36,151 nucleotides of DNA, taken from positions 1-36,151 of the forward strand of contig CANIWQ010000016.1 of assembly GCA_947471365.1 (NCBI GenBank), in the 5' to 3' direction. A program made the translations under genes and the position numbers. The DNA comes from Gemmatimonadota bacterium. Lineage in GTDB: Bacteria; Gemmatimonadota; Gemmatimonadetes; Gemmatimonadales; Gemmatimonadaceae. Positions within the stretch are counted from its first letter, which is position 1, and every line of letters begins with the position of its first letter. The notes under the pieces are model-generated. The model worked only from the letters and a program-made list of their open reading frames with translations, was not told where the DNA came from and searched no databases. Positions 15,625 to 23,582 of the stretch are shown piece by piece.

Positions 15625-16676
15625 CGAGCATTCAGAAACCGCAGGTCCGGCACCCCGGCCTGCCCAAGAACACGCTGGGCTACACCAAGCGTGATTATGA
15701 GGGCGCCATGAGCACGCTGTGCGCCGGTTGCGGGCACGACTCGGTGACGGCCGCGCTCATTCAGGCGTTCTGGGAACTCGATCTGCCTCCGAACCGGGCC
15801 GCCAAGATGAGCGGCATCGGCTGCTCGTCCAAGACGACCGCGTACTTCATGAAGCAGTCGCACGGCTTCAATTCCGTGCACGGGCGTATGCCCTCCGTGA
15901 CGTCGGGGGCGTCGGCCGCGAACCGCGGGCTGACCTACATCGGTATTTCGGGCGATGGTGATTCACTGTCGATTGGCATGGGGCAACTGTGCCACGCCAT
16001 TCGTCGTAATGTGCGGATGTTGTATGTGATCGAGAACAACGGTGTGTATGGACTCACCAAGGGACAGTTCTCGGCGAGCGCCGACATCGGCTCCACCAGC
16101 AAGAAGGGGGAGGCGAATGTGCAGCCGCCGATCGATCCGGCGCTGCTGGCGCTCTCGCTCGGCGCGACCTTTGTGGCGCGTTCGTTCAGTGGTGACAAGA
16201 CGCAACTCGTGCCGATTCTTAAAGCCGGATTGATGCACGACGGGTTTGCGCTCATTGACGTCATCTCGCCGTGCGTCAGCTTCAACGACCACGAAGGCTC
16301 TACCAAGAGCTACCGCTTTACGCGCGAGCACGAGGTGGAAATGACCGAGGTTGATTTCGTACCAATTCGACACGAAATCACGACCGCGGATTCCGATGCG
16401 GCCGTCACGGCCGTGCAGATGCACGACGGCACGGTCATGCGCTTCCGGAAGACGGATGAGGGATACGATCCCAACGACCGCGAGAAGGCCTACGCGCATG
16501 TCCGTGCATGTCAGATGGCGGGCGAGGTGGCAACGGGGTTGCTCTTTATTCAGCGCGGTGGTGCGGACATGCACGCGGTGGCGCGCACGGTGGAGCGTCC
16601 GCTCGTGGAGTTGCCGTACTCGGAGCTGTGCCCGGGCAAGAGCGCACTCGACACCCTGATGGATTCGTATCGCTGA
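15621..16676 (+). CDS. 2-oxoacid:acceptor oxidoreductase, TPP-binding beta subunit
   Basis: 351 residues starting in the ATGA overlap. The thiamin diphosphate/Mg site is G111-D-G-D-S-L..(about 25)..ENN139-140. The four Cys that hold the proximal 4Fe-4S cluster are all present: Cys34 and Cys37 (CAGCGHDS), Cys68 (GIGCSSKT) and Cys218 (ISPCVSFND). Length is typical of the beta subunit of two-subunit OFORs. Together with the two upstream genes it gives a complete cytosolic enzyme in which electrons go from TPP through Fe-S clusters to ferredoxin or, via the GltD-like protein, to NAD(P). No separate delta (ferredoxin) subunit is present; the clusters on the GltD-like subunit probably replace it. 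Confidence 0.93.
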   Translation: MTSIQKPQVRHPGLPKNTLGYTKRDYEGAMSTLCAGCGHDSVTAALIQAFWELDLPPNRAAKMSGIGCSSKTTAYFMKQSHGFNSVHGRMPSVTSGASAANRGLTYIGISGDGDSLSIGMGQLCHAIRRNVRMLYVIENNGVYGLTKGQFSASADIGSTSKKGEANVQPPIDPALLALSLGATFVARSFSGDKTQLVPILKAGLMHDGFALIDVISPCVSFNDHEGSTKSYRFTREHEVEMTEVDFVPIRHEITTADSDAAVTAVQMHDGTVMRFRKTDEGYDPNDREKAYAHVRACQMAGEVATGLLFIQRGGADMHAVARTVERPLVELPYSELCPGKSALDTLMDSYR

Positions 16677-16695
16677 GCGCTTGGCGCTCTGCGTG

Positions 16696-16734
16696 ACCCA
16701 CGCCGTCCGCTGCTACGTAGCGGACGGCGTGGGT
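16696..16734. terminator. Strong hairpin between convergent operons (bidirectional terminator)
   Basis: A perfect 16-bp stem, 16696-16711 with 16719-16734 (ACCCACGCCGTCCGCT and its complement), has a seven-base loop. It begins 20 bases after the OFOR beta stop and contains the stop codon of the convergent molybdopterin oxidoreductase gene (16713-16715). T-tracts are lacking, but stem strength and position make a shared terminator likely. Confidence 0.65.
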
Positions 16735-18866
16735 GTTCCCGGCCGAACTTCGACGGGGACGCCACAGAACGCGGCGTTGCCGCTGAGCGCGTCCACCCGC
16801 TGATCGTCGGTGATGTCGTTGAGGCTCGCGCCTCCGTGGGCCGCGGCCACGCGGAGCTGGACGCCCTCACGCGCGTGCCCCCAGCCGTGCGGCAAACAGA
16901 CCACGCCTGGCATCATGGCGTCGGTGACTTCGAGTTCGACTTCGATCTCACCCGTCCGCGAGCGAACGGCAACACGGGCGCCGTCGCTGAGCGTGCGCTG
17001 CGCAGCGTCTGCGGGGTGCATGAACAAGGTGCAGCGCCGCTTGCCACGGACGAGTCGTTCGCTGTTGTGCATCCACGAATTATTGGAGCGCAGTTCACGT
17101 CGGCCGATCATCACAAGCCCACGTGCCCCCGGCGCGGCGGTAGCGATGGCCGCGTCGAGGCGAGGAAGATCCGCCGTCAACGCTGATGGTATCAGATTGA
17201 TGCGGCCGTTCGTCGTGCGCAGGGCGGCGGGAAACATGGGCACGAGCGGTCCGAGATCCACGCCATGCGGGTTTTGCTCCAGCATGCGTACGGAGAGCTT
17301 TTCTGCGGAGTAGGGTCCACGCTTGAGTTCACGGTTGAGCAGTCCGCGTACGCCGATGCACGACACGATGGCATGCTCAATGCGCGCCCGAAACTTCTTG
17401 CCAAGCGATCCGTCCGTCATGCGCGTAGCCAGCTCGGAAAGAATCTGCCAGTCGTGCTTCGTTCCGCTCGGCTTCGGAAACAGGGCCGCCGCGTACTTGG
17501 CGGTGTTTCGAATCGCAAAGGCGTGAAACACCACGTCGTACTGCTCGCGCTCGAGCGGGCCCACGGGTGGGAGAATCACGTGCGCGTGGCGCGTGGTCTC
17601 GTTGATGTAGAAATCAATGGCGGCATAAAACTGTAGTCCTTCCATCGCCTGGTCTAATCGGGCGCCGTTGGGCGTGGAGAGCACGGGGTTGCCGGCGTGC
17701 GTAATGAACGCGCGAATCTGACCAGTGCCAGCAGTGTCCATTTCCTCGGCCATGGCGGCGGCCGGCAGTTCGCCGGCGAACTCTGGTAATCCGCGCACGC
17801 GACTTTTCCATCGGCCAAAGCGGCCTGCGCCACGATAGGTGCGTCTCGATTCTACCACGCGCACGGCTGGGCGCGTGAACATGGCGCCGCCTTGCACGTC
17901 GAGGTGCCCAGTCACGGCATTGAGGACGGTAATCAGCCAGCAACTGAGCGCACCGAATTCCTGCGTGGACACCCCAATCCGTCCGTAGGCGACGGCTTGG
18001 TTGGTTGTGGCAAAGTCGCGCGCGATGGTACGAATGGCCTCCGCAGACATTCCCGTGAATGTCGTCACCTGTTCCGGCGAGTACCGAGCGGCAATGGATC
18101 GGACATCGGCGAGTCCATCGGTCAAATCGCCGGTCGAGCCCGGACGCTCGAGCCCCTCGGCGAAAATCACATGAAGGAGCGCCAGCACGAGTGCCGCGTC
18201 AGCGCCGGGCCGAATGAAGTGATGTGCGCTGGCCAGCTCTGCCGTTTCAGTGCGCCGCGGATCGATCACCACGACGCGACCACCGCGGGTGTGAATGTCT
18301 TTGAGCCGCTTGGTCACGTCTGGAGCGGTCATCAAACTACCGTTGGACGCCACGGGATTGGCGCCGATGACGAGGAGATACTGCGTGCGTTCGAGATCGG
18401 GAATCGGCAGGAGCAACGGATGACCGAACATCCACATCGCGGCGAGATGATGTGGCAGTTGATCGACGGAGGTAGCAGAATATCGATTCTTGGTGCGCAG
18501 TGCTTTCAATAAACGCGGCACGAACATCGACGCGCCCAAAGAGTGCACCGTCGGGTTGCCGACGTACGACGCGACCGCGTCGCGCCCATGCTCGCGCTGG
18601 ACCTGCTTGAGGCCGCGCTCCACCAACGCGAATGCTTCGCGCCACGAAATGCGCTGCCATCCGCTGGCGGTGCGCTTGACGGGATAGCGCAGGCGGTCAG
18701 GATCGTCGTGCAGGTCCTGCAACGCCACGGCCTTGGGGCAAATGTGCCCGCGGCTGAACGCATCGAGCGCGTCACCGCGAATGCCTGTGATGCGCCCCTG
18801 ATTGGTCTCGATAGCGATGCCGCACATCGCCTCGCAGAGATTGCAGGTTCGAAAGTGTACGGGCAC
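16713..18866 (-). CDS. Molybdopterin-dependent oxidoreductase, catalytic subunit
   Basis: 717 residues of the bis-MGD (DMSO reductase) superfamily. The N-terminal 4Fe-4S motif is C8-x2-C11-x3-C15-x27-C43 (CNLCEAMCG...HICPKA). MGD-binding segments follow (VIGANPVASNGSLMT, VVVIDPRRTETAELA, PGADAALVLALLHVI, GRIGVSTQEFG, HAGNPVLSTPNG). The C-terminal domain has LRSNNSWMHN and PGVVCLPHGWGH. There is no twin-arginine signal, so it is probably cytosolic. By eye, SVDQLPHHL aligns with the VDxxxxxU/C stretch of formate dehydrogenase, putting Leu141 (beside His139 and His140) where Cys or Sec normally ligates the metal. No electron-transfer subunit is encoded next to it. The start is GTG 18866, eight bases after the preceding gene's stop, and a downstream start is possible. 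Substrate unknown. Confidence 0.88.
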   Translation of the reverse strand: MPVHFRTCNLCEAMCGIAIETNQGRITGIRGDALDAFSRGHICPKAVALQDLHDDPDRLRYPVKRTASGWQRISWREAFALVERGLKQVQREHGRDAVASYVGNPTVHSLGASMFVPRLLKALRTKNRYSATSVDQLPHHLAAMWMFGHPLLLPIPDLERTQYLLVIGANPVASNGSLMTAPDVTKRLKDIHTRGGRVVVIDPRRTETAELASAHHFIRPGADAALVLALLHVIFAEGLERPGSTGDLTDGLADVRSIAARYSPEQVTTFTGMSAEAIRTIARDFATTNQAVAYGRIGVSTQEFGALSCWLITVLNAVTGHLDVQGGAMFTRPAVRVVESRRTYRGAGRFGRWKSRVRGLPEFAGELPAAAMAEEMDTAGTGQIRAFITHAGNPVLSTPNGARLDQAMEGLQFYAAIDFYINETTRHAHVILPPVGPLEREQYDVVFHAFAIRNTAKYAAALFPKPSGTKHDWQILSELATRMTDGSLGKKFRARIEHAIVSCIGVRGLLNRELKRGPYSAEKLSVRMLEQNPHGVDLGPLVPMFPAALRTTNGRINLIPSALTADLPRLDAAIATAAPGARGLVMIGRRELRSNNSWMHNSERLVRGKRRCTLFMHPADAAQRTLSDGARVAVRSRTGEIEVELEVTDAMMPGVVCLPHGWGHAREGVQLRVAAAHGGASLNDITDDQRVDALSGNAAFCGVPVEVRPGTPTPSAT

Positions 18867-18871
18867 TGTGG

Positions 18872-19405
18872 TCAGCCGCCGGTCTGTTTGCGAATGAAAT
18901 CCACCATCACCGCTTCGAGTCGGCCAGAACTGGCACAGCCAATCGCCGGCTTCGATTGACCGATCGCGTCTTCCGCCGACGCGGCCATCCCCATGCGGAG
19001 CACCGTACCGCCGGATTTGCCAGGATCGACCATCGCGATGAGGGCGATGGTCAGCCGCATGTCGTCAGCGTTCTGCCCGGTCATGCCGGCGCCACAGTTC
19101 AGCCACTTCGAGGCTGGGGCGTTGGCGAAGTTTCGCATTTTGCGATATGACGCATTGCCCGCGATGCCACGCACGGAATCGCGCACCGTCATCGGAATAC
19201 TCACGCCCTTGAATGCCGCGTCGAGCGCAGCGAAGACTTTTCCGGGCGGGGCGTTCAGTTCAAACGGAATCGCCAGCGTGTCCATGGTGATCGGCCCAGA
19301 AAATCCGAGCAACGCAACCTGCGCACGATACGCTTGTGCTTGCGCCCCGCTGGCAGATCCCATCACCACACACACCGCGAGGATCGAACGAAGGACAAGG
19401 CGCAC
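18872..19405 (-). CDS. Exported protein of unknown function, paralogue A
   Basis: 177 residues with a signal peptide (MRLVLRSILAVCVVMGSASGAQAQ). The mature part contains PFELNAPPGKVFAALDAAFKGVSIPMTVRDSVRGIAGN, a Cys in LNCGAGMTG, a hydrophobic strand MRLTIALIAMVDP and a C-terminal IGCASSGRLEAVMVDFI. The gene just upstream (19418-19993) encodes a protein with the same order of motifs, so the two arose by tandem duplication. The APPGKVFAAL pattern resembles the start of START/SRPBCC-like domains, but I would not assign that. It ends only a few bases before the molybdopterin oxidoreductase start, so the three genes may be co-transcribed. Function unknown. Confidence 0.72.
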   Translation of the reverse strand: MRLVLRSILAVCVVMGSASGAQAQAYRAQVALLGFSGPITMDTLAIPFELNAPPGKVFAALDAAFKGVSIPMTVRDSVRGIAGNASYRKMRNFANAPASKWLNCGAGMTGQNADDMRLTIALIAMVDPGKSGGTVLRMGMAASAEDAIGQSKPAIGCASSGRLEAVMVDFIRKQTGG

Positions 19406-19417
19406 GCGATCTCCGAG

Positions 19418-19993
19418 TTACTTGGACAACCGCTTGGCGGCCGTCTGCTGAAGGACTTCTTCCATTCGGCCACTACTGCCGCACTGGATGCGATTGCTCC
19501 CGCCGGGTTCCTGCCCGGATGCCACCAGTCCAATCCGCACCTTCGTGTGCGACGCATCGATTGGATCGAGCAGCACCAAGAGCACAACGGTCAGTCGATA
19601 CGACTCCGCATTGGGTGCACCGGTCGGTCCCTGACCACAATCCAGAATGCGCGACAGGCGAAGTCCGCCAAGTGAGCCGCTGGGCAGAATGCGCATACTG
19701 CCGATCAACCCGGCGACGGAATCTCGAGTATCCACGGGAATCTTGAGATCGTCGAGCGCGCCCGCGATGGCCGTAAAGGCTTTACCCGATGGGGCGTCCA
19801 GCGAGACATCGATGACCACATCTTCGATTGGGAATGGTGCCCGCCAGCCTGGCAGCGAGATCCGGGCCCGTGTTTCTTGCGCCCGCGCGGCCGACGCCGC
19901 GAGGGTCAGCGCGGCGAGGACCAGCATGCCACGCCACACGCGGCTTGGGGCGTGCGTGCGGTATGAAGGCAGCTCGGAAGCACGTTGTGCCAT
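19418..19993 (-). CDS. Exported protein of unknown function, paralogue B
   Basis: 191 residues from the ATG at 19993; the open frame to 20053 is longer, but this ATG has AGGA about nine bases upstream. The N-terminus MAQRASELPSYRTHAPSRVWRGMLVLAALTLAASAARAQ is a signal peptide with a long basic n-region. A Met nearer the hydrophobic core (WRG-MLVLAA) is an alternative start. The mature part shares with paralogue A the motifs LDAPSGKAFTAIAGAL, IPVDTRDSVAGLIGS, DCGQGPTG, YRLTVVLLVLLDP, KVRIGLVASGQ and IQCGSSGRMEEVL. The two conserved Cys (DCG, IQCG) suggest a disulfide in the periplasm. Function unknown. Confidence 0.7.
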   Translation of the reverse strand: MAQRASELPSYRTHAPSRVWRGMLVLAALTLAASAARAQETRARISLPGWRAPFPIEDVVIDVSLDAPSGKAFTAIAGALDDLKIPVDTRDSVAGLIGSMRILPSGSLGGLRLSRILDCGQGPTGAPNAESYRLTVVLLVLLDPIDASHTKVRIGLVASGQEPGGSNRIQCGSSGRMEEVLQQTAAKRLSK

Positions 19994-20064
19994 ACGGCGA
20001 ATCCTTTTTGCTGGGTGAGGAAACCGGACCTGCCCTCGGCACGAGTTCCTCATACAATGTGGTG

Positions 20065-20077
20065 CGTCACAGTGACG
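20065..20077. promoter_or_regulatory. Perfect short palindrome upstream of paralogue B (operator candidate)
   Basis: CGTCAC (20065-20070), one base, then GTGACG (20072-20077): a perfect 13-base dyad about 70 bases upstream of the start at 19993 and just beyond the 3' end of the GNAT gene. It could be a regulator site for the 19993-16713 gene set. A dyad this short can arise by chance. Confidence 0.25.
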
Positions 20078-20129
20078 AATGCGAGATTTTCTTCAGCCAT
20101 CAGCTACGGAGCGTCGCCGAGCTCCCAAA

Positions 20130-20672
20130 TCAGGCCTCGCCCCACACGCCAGGCGGCGTGAGCGGGATTTCTCGGCGTTGCACGTCCTTTTTGTATTCAC
20201 AAAAACCGCGGGCTTCGTAGTTCGCCAGCGCGGCCGGGTGATCGAGGTCGCAGGTATTCAGGAGCACGCGTCGCGCGCCCATGGCCCACGCCCGTGCCAC
20301 CGTCTCGCCGAGCATGTGCGCGCCCAGGCCCTGCCCAATGAAGGCGTCCAGCAGACCGAAGTACTGGAGCTCGACACTTCCGTCGTCGTGCGGCGTGAGC
20401 TCGGCGTATCCAGCAGGGACTCCGTCCACCGAGAGTACCCACGTTTCCATCCCCGGCTGCTCGAGGTACGCCATCCACTGCGCGCGCGTCCACGGGAGCC
20501 GGTCAATCCAGAACCACCGATGGCCGACCGCGGCATAAAAGAAGCGGTTCAGCTCCGGCATTGGCGCGCCAACGCGCGCAAAAGAAATGCCGGCGCAGCC
20601 GCTGGGTTTGGCCACGAAGTCGGCGGGAGAGTCGAGCGACAGGTAGCGGATGGTGACGTCGCGAAGCGGCAT
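20130..20672 (-). CDS. GNAT-family N-acetyltransferase
   Basis: 180 residues with the GNAT core: substrate-side helices in the first half, a beta4 strand (VELQYFGLLDAF), the acetyl-CoA pyrophosphate loop Q114-G-L-G117 (GQGLGAHMLGETVARAW), then RVLLNTCDLDHPAALANYEARGF, the motif B region with the usual N..A..Y..GF. GNAT enzymes move an acetyl group from acetyl-CoA to an amine; the acceptor is not predictable. It is divergent from the AlaX gene with 64 bases between starts. It starts at ATG 20672, which has no strong ribosome site. Confidence 0.85.
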   Translation of the reverse strand: MPLRDVTIRYLSLDSPADFVAKPSGCAGISFARVGAPMPELNRFFYAAVGHRWFWIDRLPWTRAQWMAYLEQPGMETWVLSVDGVPAGYAELTPHDDGSVELQYFGLLDAFIGQGLGAHMLGETVARAWAMGARRVLLNTCDLDHPAALANYEARGFCEYKKDVQRREIPLTPPGVWGEA

Positions 20673-20736
20673 AGGGCGAAAAATAGCGAATCGCGGGGCT
20701 TGCGAGCATCCTGCCGGTTATTCTTCGTACACCATT

Positions 20737-21909
20737 ATGACTTCACACCCCGATCGCCTCTATTACACCGACGCCTACCTCCGGGATTTTTCTTCGGAGG
20801 TACTGATGGTGGACGGTACCCGCGTCACGCTCGCCGCGACCGCCTTTTATCCGACCTCTGGCGGGCAGCCGTTCGACACGGGCACCCTCAACGGGATGCG
20901 TGTGGTAGATGTGATCGACGAAGACGATCACATCATACATGTGCTCGACCGTGCGCCCAGCCTGGCCGTTGGAGACACAGTAAAAGGCGTCATCGACTGG
21001 CCACGGCGCTGGGACCACATGCAGCAGCACACCGGACAGCATCTACTCTCGGCGGTGTTCGCCGATCTGTTTGGGCACCAAACATTGAGTGTGCATTTCG
21101 GTGACGAATCGGCGACCCTCGACCTCGACACCGACATGCTGAGCGCTGATGCGGCGCGGCGCGCCGAACGACACGCCAACGAAATCGTTTTTGAAGGGCG
21201 ATTGGTATCCGTGTCGTTCGAGGATGCCCGCTCGGCCGTGGGACTTCGGAAGCCGAGTGACCGCGACGGTGAACTGCGGGTGGTTGGCATTGAGGGTGTG
21301 GATCGGAGCGCGTGCGGCGGAACGCATGTGCGTTCAACGGCGGAGATTGGACCCATCACGCTGCGGCGGATCGAGAAGACCAAGAAAGCGGTCCGCGTAG
21401 AGTTCCGCTGCGGATGGCGCGCTCTGGATCGCGCGCGCGCCGACTTTGTGGTGTTGCAGGAGATGGCGGCACAGCTGACGGCTGGGATTGATGAACTGCC
21501 GTCGCTCGTGACGATGCGCATTGAATCGGAGCGGTCGGCGGATGCTGAACGCCGCAAACTGGCGGAACAGCTCGCCGTGTTTCAGGTGCGTGAACTTCGC
21601 ACGGCGACGGCACCGTCGGCAGACGGCGTGGTGCGCATCGTGGAGACGGCCACGACGATGGATGCCCTGCGCTTGCGGGCGCAGGCGGCGGCGCTCGAAT
21701 CGCATACGTTGTATTTCGGCTCCGCCGGTGCTCCGCCAGCCGTAGTGTTTGCGGCGAGTGAAGACAGCGGCGTGAATGCCGGCGCTGTACTCAAGGCGGC
21801 GCTGACCGCCGCTGGCGGCCGCGGTGGTGGCTCGCCGCGCGTGGCGCAGGGCACGGTGGCGGACAGTGCGGCGCTTGAGGCAGTGCGACGCGACGTGATC
21901 GGTGGCTGA
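20737..21909 (+). CDS. AlaX-type alanyl-tRNA editing protein with DHHA1-like C-terminal domain
   Basis: 390 residues from ATG 20737. It resembles the editing half of alanyl-tRNA synthetase without the aminoacylation domain. The N-terminus TAFYPTSGGQPFDTGTL is the AlaX/TtcA-like beta-barrel. The zinc ligands are complete: His98 and His102 in HTGQH, Cys193 and His197 in CGGTH. A helical linker (about residues 230-280) leads to a C-terminal region with FAASEDSGVNAGAVLKAALTAAGGRGGGSPRVAQG, the usual DHHA1 pattern with a Gly-rich loop. It should hydrolyse Ser-tRNA(Ala) or Gly-tRNA(Ala) in trans in the cytosol. It is a long AlaX (class II-like). The open frame continues upstream to 20650 but overlaps the divergent GNAT gene. 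Confidence 0.9.
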   Translation: MTSHPDRLYYTDAYLRDFSSEVLMVDGTRVTLAATAFYPTSGGQPFDTGTLNGMRVVDVIDEDDHIIHVLDRAPSLAVGDTVKGVIDWPRRWDHMQQHTGQHLLSAVFADLFGHQTLSVHFGDESATLDLDTDMLSADAARRAERHANEIVFEGRLVSVSFEDARSAVGLRKPSDRDGELRVVGIEGVDRSACGGTHVRSTAEIGPITLRRIEKTKKAVRVEFRCGWRALDRARADFVVLQEMAAQLTAGIDELPSLVTMRIESERSADAERRKLAEQLAVFQVRELRTATAPSADGVVRIVETATTMDALRLRAQAAALESHTLYFGSAGAPPAVVFAASEDSGVNAGAVLKAALTAAGGRGGGSPRVAQGTVADSAALEAVRRDVIGG

Positions 21910-21943
21910 CACCCACTCGGCCTTCGCGCGTTAGCTTTCGCAT

Positions 21944-22618
21944 ATGCCATCCAAACGCCAACTTCTCACGGCCATCGTCGTCGCGCTTGTCGGGGCCGGA
22001 CTGATCGCCGTAGAGAGCGCCGGCCTCCGCACCGCGGTGTACGTGCTCAAGCCCCTCGCGACCCTCCTGGTGCTTGGGATGGTTCTCGCGTCGCGCCCGC
22101 TCCCGTCACGGCAGTATCAGCTGCTCATCGCGGGCGGCATGGTATGGTCGATCGCAGGCGACGTCTTCCTGATGTGGCCTGCGTCGCTCTTTGCGCAGGG
22201 ACTCGGCTGCTTTTTGGTCGCGCACTTCTTCTACATTGGCGCCTTTGCCACGCACGGCGCCGGACGCACGGCGGGGATCAAACCGCTACTCCCGTTTGCG
22301 CTCATTGCCGGCACGATGCTCGCCATTCTCTGGCCGGGCCTTGGCGCGTTGCGCATTCCCGTGGCGGCGTACGTTGGCGTGATATCTACGATGGCTTGGC
22401 AGGCGTGGGGGCGAGCGCTCAACCTGCGCTCCGCCGCCGCGTGGCGTGGCGCGATGGGTGCGTTCTGTTTTCTCGTGTCGGATTCGGCCATCGCGCTCAA
22501 TCGGTTTCACGCGCCGATCGGCGACGCGTTTACCTCGCGGCTCATTATCACGAGCACCTATCTCGTGGCGCAGTGGATGATTGCGAGTACCGTTGGCGAG
22601 GACGAAACGGTAGCGTAG
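21944..22618 (+). CDS. YhhN/TMEM86-family membrane protein (lysoplasmalogenase-like)
   Basis: 224 residues with about seven to eight hydrophobic segments. YhhN motifs are visible: YVLKPLATLLVLGM, MVWSIAGDVFLMWPASLFAQGLGCFLVAHFFYIGAF, and near the C-terminus GAMGAFCFLVSDSAIALNRF followed by TYLVAQWMI. The paired Asp residues (GDVFLM and SDSAIAL) and His of AHFFYI are the conserved polar residues expected in the membrane active site. Eukaryotic TMEM86 cleaves the vinyl ether bond of lysoplasmalogens; the role of bacterial YhhN is less certain. It follows the AlaX gene by 34 bases on the same strand and is probably co-transcribed. Confidence 0.83.
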   Translation: MPSKRQLLTAIVVALVGAGLIAVESAGLRTAVYVLKPLATLLVLGMVLASRPLPSRQYQLLIAGGMVWSIAGDVFLMWPASLFAQGLGCFLVAHFFYIGAFATHGAGRTAGIKPLLPFALIAGTMLAILWPGLGALRIPVAAYVGVISTMAWQAWGRALNLRSAAAWRGAMGAFCFLVSDSAIALNRFHAPIGDAFTSRLIITSTYLVAQWMIASTVGEDETVA

Positions 22619-22676
22619 TTCGCCGTATCGCTAGAATCCGTTTCGCGCGGTTGTCACGCCGCCGCGTTCGCGCCGC

Positions 22677-23582
22677 TCACCTCGTGGGCGGCGCGTGTTG
22701 TTCGTAGGGCTCGAGGTGCACCAGCACCGAGGCCACCTGCGGCACGGCGGTGCGAATCGCACTTTTGACCTTGCCGCCCACCACATGTGCATCTCGAATA
22801 GGGAGGGTCGGATCGGTCTGCACGTGCAGAATGACGCGATACGTCAGTCCGGTTTTCCGTACCGCGAGCTTTTCCGTGGCGAGCACCCCTTCCACACTCT
22901 CGGCTGCCTTGCGCACGGGTTCCACCACGTCCTGCCCCGGCATGCGATCCATCAGATCGTTGAGCGCCGGACGTAGCATCGACGCGCCATTGAAGGCAAT
23001 GATGGCCGAGGCGAGCAACGCCGCCCAGTCATCGGCCGACTCCCATCCCTTGCCACCAACCAGCGCAATGGTGATACCGATGAACGCCGCCGCCGACGTG
23101 AGGACGTCGCTCATATGATGCCACGCATCCGCCTGCACAGCGGAGCTGCCGATTTCAGATCCCACGGTCTTCACGCGCTGTGACAGGATCCATTTAATGA
23201 TCATCACCGCCACCAGTACGCCGAGTGTCCAGGCGGCAGGCGTGTGATGCGGTGCGCGAATCTCAAGAATCGATTCAATCGCAATACCGAGGGCCGCGCC
23301 CAACAGCATCAGGGCAACCACGGCGGCTGCCAGGGCTTCGGCTTTGCCGTACCCAAACGGAAACTCTTCGTCTGGGGCTTTCCCCGCCACTCGCAGGCCG
23401 CCCCACACGATGAGCGACGAAAAAATGTCGGCGGTGGATTCCACCGCATCTGCCACGAGCGCATATGCATTGCCGACGAGTCCAGCGATCAACTTTGTGA
23501 CCGCCAGCACGACATTGATCAACATGCCGATCTGCGCCGAGCGAATGCCGCGTTGCACATCGGGGTGAAGAGAGTCGCTCAT
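22677..23582 (-). CDS. Cation diffusion facilitator (CDF) metal transporter
   Basis: 301 residues from the ATG at 23582, which overlaps the previous stop as ATGA and has AGGA six bases upstream; an open frame to 23678 is less likely. Six membrane helices precede a C-terminal cytosolic metal-binding domain (about residues 215-295: VVEPVRKAAESVEGVLATEKLAVRKTG...VHLEP). The first transport-site motif in TM2 reads D45-A-V-E48-S-T-A-D52, with Glu where many zinc CDFs have His. The TM5 motif is DAWHHMSD. It exports a divalent metal by proton exchange; the Glu makes the metal (Zn, Fe, Mn, Co) uncertain. It is translationally coupled to the O-antigen-ligase-like gene, an odd pairing. Confidence 0.9.
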   Translation of the reverse strand: MSDSLHPDVQRGIRSAQIGMLINVVLAVTKLIAGLVGNAYALVADAVESTADIFSSLIVWGGLRVAGKAPDEEFPFGYGKAEALAAAVVALMLLGAALGIAIESILEIRAPHHTPAAWTLGVLVAVMIIKWILSQRVKTVGSEIGSSAVQADAWHHMSDVLTSAAAFIGITIALVGGKGWESADDWAALLASAIIAFNGASMLRPALNDLMDRMPGQDVVEPVRKAAESVEGVLATEKLAVRKTGLTYRVILHVQTDPTLPIRDAHVVGGKVKSAIRTAVPQVASVLVHLEPYEQHAPPTR

